The notes below the pieces were generated by a model. It had not been told where the DNA came from and did no database searches. It worked only from the letters and a program-made list of their open reading frames with translations. 64,000 nucleotides of DNA from Pollenia angustigena (lineage: Eukaryota; Arthropoda; Insecta; Diptera; Polleniidae): NCBI GenBank assembly GCA_930367215.1, contig OV884060.1, positions 101,828,151 to 101,892,150 on the forward strand. Direction: 5' to 3'. This document shows positions 55,814-64,000 of the stretch, one piece after another. The translations under genes and the position numbers were made by a program. Numbering within the stretch: position 1 is the first letter of the stretch; each line of letters opens with the position of its first letter.

Positions 55814-56503
55814 CAGTGTTGCCAAAACTTGGTGACCAAAAATGGCTAAATTTACGGCAAAAAATGGCTAAAAATGGGCTAAAAAATGGCTAAAAACTTT
55901 TTTTTAAATAAAAACACATTAAAATTCAGTAACAAAACAGAAATAATTCATTTAAAGTTGTTAACGATGAATTGTGAGTTAAGATCAATTTGTTAAATAA
56001 GAATAAACGTAAATTAATATTAAAAAATTAAATCATTGAAAAATTTGATGTCGTTATTGTTTATCTCATAGGAATCACTCATTAGTTTCAAATAATCATA
56101 AGTTTTAAATAATTTGAAGGTGAATCATAATCACGACAACATTTACCCAACTTTTGAGTCCAGCCGGCTAAATCCGACACCACATTAGAACCTTTGTACC
56201 AAATTTTATCAAATAATCTCTAAATTGCGACCTGTACTTTGCATGGACAGCCAGCCGGACAAACATTGTTAATTCGACTCAGAAAGTGATTCTGAGTTAA
56301 TCGGTATACGTAAAGGTGGGCTAAGGACCAATATTTTAAGGGGTTACAGACATCAGCACAAACGCATAGTACCCTCTCCACTATTGTGTTGGTGGTATAA
56401 ATATTGTATTTTTATGGTAAAAATATTTACCTAATTGATAAAATCATAAACAGGGTGAAAAATGGCTAAATCTAGCCACTAAATGGCTAAATTGGCAACA
56501 CTG
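55814..56503. mobile_element. hAT-like element with 8-bp target duplication
   Basis: CAGTGTTGCCAA and TTGGCAACACTG are inverted and flanked by AAGACACC on both sides (55806-55813 and 56504-56511). Subterminal AAAATGGCTAAA phrases are repeated near both ends. The interior contains a DINE-like tail (about 56160-56402). 690 bp, no transposase. Confidence 0.9.
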
Positions 56504-56531
56504 AAGACACCAGCAGCATGCCCGTTAACAT

Positions 56532-56688
56532 AGCGTTTACATTTGCCAGTACTGGCAAGACTGTAGCAATTCATTCAAACTTTTTCACTAAAACATAAAC
56601 ACTTTTACAGCTATTTTGTTTTTGCATTGTTTTGCCAACTAATATGTATATGCTTACTGTCTTGCCAGTACTGGCAAATGTAAACGCT
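56532..56688. mobile_element. MITE, AGCGTTTACATTTGCCAG ends
   Basis: AGCGTTTACATTTGCCAGTA and TACTGGCAAATGTAAACGCT are inverted. The arms are about 36 bp and include the palindrome GCCAGTACTGGC. The flanking duplication is unclear. Non-coding, 157 bp. Confidence 0.75.
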
Positions 56689-56689
56689 G

Positions 56690-57007
56690 TGTAAGGTATT
56701 CATAATTCTACTATGAAAATGAGATAGGGGCTATTTAAAATTTTTTGAGCACCTGCTGAAACCATCATACTACGGCTCTTATTTCGTTAAGTTTTATGAA
56801 TTGAAAAAAAAAAAAACGTTTTACAGGGTTTGGATGACTATACTTGAAGGATATGACATTCAAATTTTTACGTTGAAAAGTCTTCACCTTAAGAATTGGT
56901 GGTCATCTAAAATTCGAAAAATTAAAAAAATGACTTGAAACTTGCAAAATTTTTTTCATCCATTCCGTTTTCTTTGTAATAGTTTTTAGCTTTCATATCC
57001 AAAACAA
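56690..57007. other. AT-rich spacer
   Basis: No gene recognised. Confidence 0.35.
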
Positions 57008-57450
57008 TCTATATAATAAAATGAAATGTTGTCTGTTGCTGATCGCATAACTTGAGAACGACTTGACTGAGTTGGACGATTTTTTCTTTAAAAGGATCGC
57101 CATGGTCCAACTTAGGTTTTTACGGAAAGAAATTTTTGCCCCGCCCACTTTTTTCGTTTTACCTAAAATCCGAAAACTGCTGCATCGATTTGACTAATTT
57201 TTTTTTCGAATGTTCGTATTAATCCATTTTAAGTTTTCATCGAAAGAAAAATTTACCACGCCTACTTTTACGCCCACTTTTTCTATTTATTTGGACGGTT
57301 TTTTCTTGAGAATAATGGTCCAACTTAGGTTTTTACGTAAAGAAAATATTGCCCCGCCACGTCCACTTTTTTCGATTTATCTAAAATCAGAAAACGGCTC
57401 CATCGATCATTAGTAATCAGCTACCGAGCGAAGCCGGGGCGACCAGCTAG
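57008..57450 (+). mobile_element. Non-autonomous Helitron
   Basis: It begins TCTATATAATAAAATGAAAT and ends GAGCGAAGCCGGGGCGACCAGCTAG followed by T. That gives a 5' TC, a GC-rich 3' end with weak hairpin potential and CTAG, inserted between A and T. It has two internal units sharing TGGTCCAACTTAGGTTTTTA (at about 57102 and 57317) and CGCCCACTTTTT phrases. 443 bp, no RepHel. Confidence 0.75.
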
Positions 57451-58692
57451 TACAAAATAAAGTCACTAGACTTGGAAGATATATCCACAAACAAAAAAAA
57501 TTTTATATCGCTGCTGAGTGAAACCAAAATTTTTCGAATTTTGAAAGTTTTGAAAATTTTACATAGGGCTTTTGCGCCGTTTAGTGAAAAGGAGTTTTAA
57601 GCGCAGAATTAAAAGAACTGCGTAATTTTACAAAGTTTGAGGTATATCAAGTTGGTGTCAGCGCACCAATAACGTATCACGGACATCACAAACTTAAAAG
57701 AAATTAGTGTAAATTTTTTGAAAATGTATCTTTTTTGCGTCTGACAATCTGAATTGTCTTTTAAGTTGGCTAGTGTATTGCGTGATGTGAGTAACTTCGT
57801 ATAGGGCACCTCCCAAGCGAAAACGCACTTCAAAATTTTTAAACGCAAAAATTTTACAAACTATGGAAAATTTTTGCAAAAAAAAACAACATTTTTTAAG
57901 CTTTTTTTTATATCAAAACGTGGAATGAAAACATGGTTAGGTATCTAAATAGATTCTTCGCAACCGAACCTGCTAAATGCAGCGGCAGTTTTTTCCAAAC
58001 ACATTTCGCTTTGTGACAACTAAAGCGCTGTATCAATTCCGCTCAAACGTACATCGAATAGAAGACTTGACTGAGCTTGATACTTAAATTGAAAACGCAC
58101 CAAAAAATTTTAATTATTTAAAATTTTATGGAAGAAACAAAATGTTTCTAACCTCAAAAAGCATGCTTGTATGAAATATTTGATTTGGTTTAAAATTATA
58201 CATTATAAAAATCCTGAAATTCGTAAAAAGAAAACTGAGAAGCGAATTTATAAAGGGGACCGCATCATGAGATAGAGTTATGCTAGCTATCCCTTTTTAT
58301 TGAAAAATACTATGTATTTTGTTTTTGAAAAATTTATTAGTTTTGCACCGTCCATTGTTTCATTTCAATCACTTTAATGTAAATAAATTTGAAGAAACGA
58401 AATTTTATGAATTCTTAAAATCAAAAAATAGTTTATTTCAACATATATATGTATTTTTTATTATTTATTTTGCTTTCACTTACAATAACTTAACAATTCT
58501 TTGATTTTAAGAAAATGAACCGCAATAGAACAGAAAATCTAATCAATTTCATAGGTTTTTTTAATAACAAAAACAAATCAGCTGATTCGTAACAGAACAG
58601 AAAGTAAAGACTAACTCCGCCTTTAATATTTGAGTTTCAATTAAGTTTATTTTATTTATGTGCGTTAACAGTTGTGAATAAAAATTAGTAAA
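57451..58692. other. AT-rich spacer with one coding scrap
   Basis: Nothing is recognised except 58195-58256, where ATTATACATTATAAAAATCC then TGAAATTCGTAAAAAGAAAA resembles the start of the ORF at 58693 (D-Y-T-L-K-K-R-E-I-R-E-K-K). The two may be duplicated pieces of the same gene. Confidence 0.35.
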
Positions 58693-58836
58693 ATGGTTCC
58701 AGATTATACATTAAAAAAACGAGAAATTCGTGAAAAGAAAAGTGAGAGGCGAAATGAATTAAACGATAAAAGACGCGAATATCGCCAATCTGAAAAAATA
58801 AAAATAAAAACTCGCAAAAAAATAAAAAAAAATCGC

Positions 58837-59262
58837 AATCATGATAACTTATGTCAAATTAAACAAGAACCAAGGAAATGTTGGAAGTTTTTAAATAAAA
58901 CGTTAGGAAGAACCGTAAAGCCAATGTATATATTAGGCAACAATAGTTCAAACGATGAAGACAAAGCAAACATATTTAATAAATATTTTATAGAGTCTGT
59001 GGAAAAATTAAAACTAAAAATTCAATCAAATCCAAGCGATGATTGTAACGCGCTCAGATCTCTGCAATATAATGACAATGTTCTTAAATTCCAGCACACT
59101 AATGTTATTGAGGTTTATAATTTAGTTTCACAATTGGATATGAACAAAACCCCAGGAAGTGACTCTATAACAACGAAGTGCCTTGTCAAATGCCAGGATA
59201 TACTTGTTCCGCTTTTATCAAGAATCTTTAATTCTTCAATAGACCATGCAATATATCTGTAA
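58837..59262 (+). pseudogene. Non-LTR ORF2: region before and start of RT
   Basis: In frame by chance with the upstream host codons, so the apparent 189-residue ORF is a chimera. It reads PRKCWKFLNKTLGR, DEDKANIFNKYFIESVEKL and VYNLVSQLDMNKTPGSDSIT then TKCLVKC, which is the 'L..K.PG.D.I' motif before RT. It stops at 59262, where about 20 codons are missing before the next frame. Confidence 0.8.
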
Positions 59263-60013
59263 TGAAGTAAATAAGTTTAGACCCATTGCAGTGCTATCAG
59301 CAATTGATAAAATATTCGAAAAAATTTTGTATAGCCAAATTTCCACGTTTCTTGAAAATGAAAATTTGATTTATCCTAACCAATACGGTTTCAAAAAAGG
59401 TTGTGGTACGGATGAGGCTTTTATAAATGTTGTCAATTTTATATGTAACAGTTTAGATAATGGTTTTACAGGCGTAGGCGGAATGTTTTATGACTTTTCA
59501 AAGGCTTTTGATCTTGTTGAGCATTCTATTTTGCTGAAAAAGTTAAGATATTATGGATTGAGAGGAAAAGAGCTAAAACTAATGGAAAGTTATTTGATAA
59601 ATCGTAAACAATTTGTGCAGATTAACAACGACAAAAGTACTTTGGATAATGTTAAATATGGTGTTCCGCAGGGATCTGTTTTAGGGCCTTTATTATTTAC
59701 AATATATCTAAACGATATAAATAAGCTGGGACTTCATGGAAAAATTTTTTTATATGCTGATGATATGTGTATTCTTTACCCATACAAAGAGAATCTTATT
59801 GTAAAAACAAACATAGAACGGGATGCTGCTTTAATTTTTGAATATGAACGTTTAAATAGGCTTGTACTCAATCCAAATAAAACAAAATTTATACGCTTTA
59901 TGCCCAGACCAAATCAAAGGAGTAGTTTAACCATATTTCTTGAAGGTCAACCTGCTTTAGAAGTAAATTCCTTAAAATATTTGGGTATTTGTCTTCAAAG
60001 TAATATTTCGTGA
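59246..60013 (+). pseudogene. Non-LTR reverse transcriptase core (CR1/L2-like)
   Basis: Reverse transcriptase for target-primed integration. Residues about 8-40 give NKFRPIAVLSAIDKIFEKIL. DFSKAFD at about 83-89 holds the first catalytic Asp. PQGSVLGPLLF lies at about 141-151, and YADDM at about 170-174 is the catalytic box. LNPNKTKFIRF and LKYLGI follow. The catalytic residues are intact, but the ORF lacks its true start and ends SNIS plus a stop at 60011, where TGA stands for the expected TGG. The clade is judged from the DFSKAFD...YADD spacing and the C-terminal part. Confidence 0.88.
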
Positions 60014-60025
60014 AATAATCACATA

Positions 60026-61045
60026 TACAGAAAAAATTATTGCCGAATTATTTTCAAACAAACGCTTGTTTGAAAATTTTTTTAATTTCTACAAATTTTT
60101 TTACTGATTCAATTAAAATTTTTGTTTGATTTTTATTTAACCAACAAAAATGTTGACAACCATTTAAAAATATAATACACGCGTTATTGGTTTCAAGTTT
60201 TCATAATTTTGTATGAAATATTTAACGCTTTTTAATGTTGTCGTCTTTTTGCATTTTTTTATTTGATCGTAAGCAACACTTCCTAATGTAAAATATAAGA
60301 ACTACAGCAAAAAACACATACAGTCTATTTTTGGACACTTTAAAAAAGTACAACATTAAGAAAGATGAAGAGGTTTGAAGTAAAAAAAAAAAAAAAAAAA
60401 AAATAGCAGGTAAAAAAACGTTTCACTCTTTTTAAACAACAGAAACAACCACAACATTATAAGAAACAAAATAAATTTTTGGTTGGTTTCAAAGTTGGTT
60501 AAAAAAAAACCAAAATCCCGTATTCAATTTTTTCAAACTGTTTGCTTAAATACATCAAATACAAAAATATAATGATGACGAAAAACATATCGAGTCGGTC
60601 TGTCGCCGTTTTTTGGGTTACATTTCTTCTTCATTAGCAAAGGAAAGGATACAGCAACAGTGAGTGATGACGAAAAACATTGTGTGTATAAAAAAAGAAC
60701 CTCGTTCAAAAATTATTCCAACAAAAAAAATGTGTCTCAAAGCCAGCCGGCCGCTCTGCTCTCTCTGCCATCATCTTCTAATACAGTGCCTGCTTGTGTG
60801 CGCATCATTGCTTGTGCAAAAACCTGTTTTTTTTTTTGATTTTGAAATTTAGTATATGAATTTCAGTAAACTTTTTGTTTGATTCAGTTGAATTATTTGT
60901 TTGAAAAAAGCAGTGTTTTTTTCAATAAACAAAATGCAAATAAATTGTTTGAATATGCGAATTTGTTTATAGGACCGATTTCAGACAAAAAATTGTTTTA
61001 TTCTACAAATTTTTTGTTTGAATTGGAAAAATAATTTTTTCTGTG
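60026..61045 (+). mobile_element. CACAGAAAAAATTATT-ended TIR element, family C copy 2
   Basis: The left end reads TACAGAAAAAATTATTGCCG (first C changed to T) and the right AATAATTTTTTCTGTG, flanked by TA (60024-60025 and 61046-61047). 1020 bp against 1017 for copy 1. The leader-exon segment at 60572-60659 has a small indel that breaks the frame but keeps GTGAGT. It splits the non-LTR frame, and removal with one TA gives ...NNHIQYLRSKIAP in one frame. Confidence 0.88.
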
Positions 61046-61047
61046 TA

Positions 61048-61641
61048 CAATATTTGAGATCTAAAATTGCTCCAGCGCTTGGAATATTGTATAAGTTAAA
61101 ACACTGTCTTAATATTGAAACAAAGGTATTAATTTATCAGTCGTTAGTACAGAGTCATCTGAATTACTTAACTCTCGTATATGGTTTTCGAAAAAATAGT
61201 TTAAGGACGTTACAAGTACTTCAAAACAAATCATTGAAAGTTGTTTACAATCTCCCCATTATGTATTCTACATTGTTGCTATACAAAGATGTTGTAAAAA
61301 ATATATTACCAATATATGGATTATTTAAAATGCAATTGCTGACTTACGTTTACAAAGTAACACATGGAATAGGTCACCACACAATAAATTTTACAAGAAA
61401 TCAAACTGTCTTTAATACCAGAAGTAGCCATCATTTACGAACCTTAAGATGTCGTTTGGAAATAACAAAACAAAAGATTGAATATTCGGGTAGTTTAGAA
61501 TACAATAGCTTGCCGTTACAAATTAAAGACTGTTGTACAATATCTATCATCCTTCAAAAAAAAGTTAAAGGATTATTTGTTGCAAAATATCGATATGCTT
61601 CTTCTTTAATTCTAAAATCTTATAAATGTTTTATTTTTTAA
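61048..61641 (+). pseudogene. Non-LTR ORF2 C-terminal domain
   Basis: QYLRSKIAPALGILYKLKH, YQSLVQSHLNYLTLVYG, LRTLQVLQNKSLKVVYNLP, FNTRSSHHLRT and EYNSLPLQIKD follow the usual order of the domain after RT in CR1/L2/Jockey-like ORF2 proteins. The stop at 61639-61641 is followed by an untranslated region and the poly(A). It belongs with 59246-60013. Confidence 0.82.
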
Positions 61642-61797
61642 GTTGGTATACTTTGGAATATGTATATTTAATTAATTTTTATGTACGTATTTAAACTACT
61701 AGTTTTAAATATTGCCAGTATGTCTCTTTAATGCCCTAGAGGCGCTGAAACTTTGAATATTGTATGAATTTAGAACAATTTTGTTTAAATAAAACCT

Positions 61798-61829
<32 letters not shown>

Positions 61830-62919
61830 CAAAAAATCGCGGATTAAAAAAATTGAAAACGGCTTAGAATCATCACTGAAACCCAAGATTTAACTAACGA
61901 AACGTCAGTTACAGCTTCTAATTTGCAGAACAATTTCAATTGCAAAGAATGTGGAAAATCTTGTGAATGTTTGAAGGTAACAAACCGGGTTCAAAAAGCG
62001 CTTAAACGTTCGCTAGCCCGGGAATCTGCATTAAGAAGAACAATTTAACAGATGGAAAACACTAGTGCGAACAATAAAATTCGCGTAAGATATTGGAAAC
62101 AAAAATTTAAAAGATTATCAAAACCAACTGAAACCACTTTAGAAAAACAATTGGTTAAAAATAAACAAAATATAGTAACTCATAAAGAAAAATCTATGTA
62201 CTCCAAAATCATTTCTGGAAAAGTGTTAAAGAAATATAAAAGCCGTAAAATTTTATATCACATAGTTATCGTTATCAACAAATAAAAATTCTCAATCTCT
62301 TCAAGAAAATAGAGGTTGTAAGGCGAACACTATAAAACATTCAATTGAACAGTTTTTACAAAAAGATCAAAACTCTGGAAAACGGAATTTCGAAAACGAT
62401 TTCTTCAAGATACTCTTACTAATCTGCACCAAAATTTTGCAAAGAAACTAAACTCAAAATATCCTCTAATACTTTTGCTAAATACAAGCCCTTTTGGATA
62501 AGTAAAAGTAAAATGTCTGATCGAAATACATTTTTGTGTAAAACACACATTAACTTTGATTTAATGCTGCAAAAGTTGTACCAATTAAAGGTTTTATCTT
62601 CATCTAGCTCACATAACTTTATTTCAATGTAGCATGTAACTTAGATTCGAAATCTTGTATGTAAAAGAGAATGCAAAGTTTGCAATAAAAAAGAAATTCC
62701 GGTGGTTAAATTCTGAGTCATAAAAAAAATAATTGAATTTGCTCTTACCGTTCCAAAGTTATACCCTTTTTAAGGTTTGAACCCATTTTGTGAAATTAAA
62801 AATATTGTAATGTGTTTGCCAGTTATCAGGCGCGGATCCAGCTTGAGCCTTACGGGGGGGAAATTTTGTATGATACAAAAAAGCAAAAAATTTGTTTTTA
62901 AGAGCTTATTAAAAATAAT

Positions 62920-63026
62920 GGCCCATATTCATAGTCAAAAATAAAGTCGACTTCAATGTTATTAAAATCCGTTTAAAGCCGGTTTTAACTTAAAGTTGAT
63001 TTAATTTTTGACTATGAATATGGGCC
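62920..63026. mobile_element. Tiny MITE, GGCCCATATTCATAGTC ends
   Basis: GGCCCATATTCATAGTCAAA and TTTGACTATGAATATGGGCC are inverted and flanked by AAT (62917-62919 and 63027-63029). 107 bp, inserted in the hAT element's non-coding end. Confidence 0.75.
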
Positions 63027-63109
63027 AATATGTGTGTATATTATAATAAAAAAAAACTCAACAAAAATGTAAAATAAAATATAAGATCAGTACAATATAC
63101 ATTATTCTT

Positions 63110-64000
63110 TTTAAATAAGCAATTTATGATTTCCTTGTGAGGCAAATTTAGACAGTACAGTAAAGTTTCTGTCATTGTTGATCTGCGCCATTTTTCTTAG
63201 ATTTGGTGAGATATCTTCATCACAGTTTATTAAAGCATCTACAACGTTATCTGATAGATCAGGCTCAAGTTAAGATGTTAATAGGTGTTTATCTCTTTTA
63301 TCAAATATAATCAGCTCATCAGCTAGTTGTGGTTTTAACAGTTTTGTATCTGTATATGATTTGATTACACTTTGAGGTAGAAGTTTAAGTATGTTCAATA
63401 CATTTAGGATATCTATTGAAAAGTGTTTTGAGATCTTCTAAAAAAATTTCATTAAGAGGAATGTAACCTACAACTCGGTAGTAATCTTCAACATTTTGGA
63501 TGCGATTATTTCGTTCAAATCTTGTCTTTTCGATTGGAACCTCGATTTAAACGCAAATAACTTAAACTTTTTCAAAAATCGCTTGATCCTTTTTGCAGAT
63601 CTATGTCTTCTTTTATAAAATGATACTAAGTGGCTGTGTTACAATAAGTATCAAAATGTATATTCCGCAAATAAATTCAAAAGTGCTGAGTTCCTTAATA
63701 TAAAGGTATAGATACTACCTTTCCACTCAGATATTTTTTCCAATGCTTCTACTATGTGATGTACACTTGTTGCAAAGTGTAAAATTGAGTCGTGACGGTC
63801 CACGCATCTTGTCTCGCATAATGTAGAGAGTTTGGCTCCCAAATACTTTGCTAAAACTGTGTTTCGCTTGGGATGATTATATTTAAAAAATTTTGTAATT
63901 TCTTTAACAAATTTTTGTATTAATTGCACTTTATTGCTTTTAGAAAATGAGTTGTTTGATTTATGAGAATAGCAAGGCGTTTGTTTCGCACTTACAGAGT
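63110..64000 (-). pseudogene. hAT-family transposase fragment (ZMYM/52-kDa-repressor-like type)
   Basis: From the right edge, KEITKFFKYNHPKRNTVLAK, LGAKLSTLCETRCVDRHDSI, VHHIVEALEKISEW and NSALLNLFAEYTF match the central hAT region 'F-F-K...KR...L...LCETRWVERHDS'. The W is C here. After stops and frame changes IEVPIEKTRFERNNRIQNVE, DYYRVVGYIPLNEIFLEDLK and TLFNRYPKC follow, the usual '.R.N....EYYRV..ipfLD..l..L..RF' block, then polar C-terminal residues near 63190. Frameshifts and stops disable it. The N-terminal zinc finger and first catalytic Asp lie outside the window. Confidence 0.75.

Larger units (their letters stand above)
58837..61830 (+). mobile_element. 5'-truncated non-LTR retrotransposon (CR1/L2-like) with poly(A)
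   Basis: Bounded by the direct repeat AAAAAATCGC (58827-58836 and 61831-61840) and ending in A27 or so at 61803-61829, so it is a target-primed insertion. Coding order is pre-RT region, RT, then C-terminal domain. It is itself split by family C copy 2 (60026-61045). The 5' half, including any endonuclease, is missing. Confidence 0.85.
58693..62720 (+). pseudogene. Host ORF of an unclassified element, split by a non-LTR insertion
   Basis: The first 48 codons (58693-58836, MVPDYTLKKREIREKKSERR then NELNDKRREYRQSEKIKIKT) end at the target duplication AAAAAATCGC. After the insert, from 61831, the frame resumes as NRGLKKIENGLESSLKPK, and with frame changes gives CKECGKSCECLKVTNRV, QKALKRSLARESALRRT and RVRYWKQKFKRLSKP. 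Farther on come FAKYKPFWISKSKMSDRNTF then LCKTHINFDL and CKRECKVCNKK. Basic N-terminus, clustered cysteines and the 'Y-x-PFW...DR-T-x-LC-x-H-x-N' motif look like a transposon-linked insect protein family I cannot name. It may be the N-terminal half of the same family as 47060-48445. Confidence 0.45.
62827..64000 (-). mobile_element. hAT element, right part outside the window
   Basis: CAGGCGCGGATCCAGCTTGA at 62827 is a typical hAT-type terminus (CAG-G) directly after the preceding coding remnant. A transposase remnant runs toward higher coordinates on the minus strand. The second end and its target duplication must lie beyond 64000. Confidence 0.6.

Noticed and set aside
58693..59262. A single 189-residue protein
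   Set aside because: The first 48 codons end at the target duplication AAAAAATCGC, so this is a chance in-frame fusion of two genes.

Overview
The window looks like non-genic, transposon-packed DNA from an insect, most likely a cyclorrhaphan (higher) fly. It is strongly AT-rich. Nearly everything identifiable is a mobile element: DINE-1/Helentron-like repeats, mariner, hAT, PIF/Harbinger-like and pogo-like TIR elements, short Helitrons, several non-LTR retrotransposon fragments and tRNA-like SINEs. I see no rRNA gene, functional tRNA, CRISPR array, operon or intact host gene. The fly assignment is an inference from the repeat families, chiefly the DINE-1-like heads and tails.

Layout. 0-7 kb: a P-element/THAP-like transposase remnant, a foldback MITE, a DINE-like block with a nested CAGTAC-ended element, an 844-bp near-perfect palindrome, a 162-bp tandem array, and an 82-bp GC-rich tandem array. 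7-19 kb: small TIR elements, a PIF/Harbinger-like MITE abutting a TA-flanked TIR element, a nested pair at 14.7-15.25 kb, and a 5'-truncated mariner. 19-27 kb: a Jockey-type ORF1/endonuclease remnant, a deleted mariner with both TIRs, long inverted-repeat elements and a DINE-like element. 27-32 kb: MITEs with TWA target duplications, a hAT C-terminal remnant split by a small element, and a 953-bp hAT-like element with an 8-bp duplication. 32-46 kb: a GC-rich SINE-like block, microsatellites, a LOA/R1-type ORF2 tail, and further TIR elements. 46-57 kb: a 2.2-kb TIR element with its own transposase-like ORF, another hAT-like pair of ends, a pogo-like MITE, a SINE cluster, a PIF/Harbinger-like element and a hAT-like element. 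57-64 kb: a Helitron, a three-level nest, and a hAT transposase fragment running off the right edge.

The most notable signal is a class of at least ten TIR elements that end in CAC(N)CAGAAAAAA, lie between TA dinucleotides and fall into several internally unrelated families. In three places such an element splits a coding remnant, and removing the element plus one TA rejoins the reading frame. Two of these families also carry a short ATG-initiated segment (81-88 bp) that in three of five copies ends at a GTRAGT splice-donor-like site. That suggests the elements may carry a leader exon. All coding remnants are broken, so the window is best read as a record of nested insertions rather than as a working pathway.
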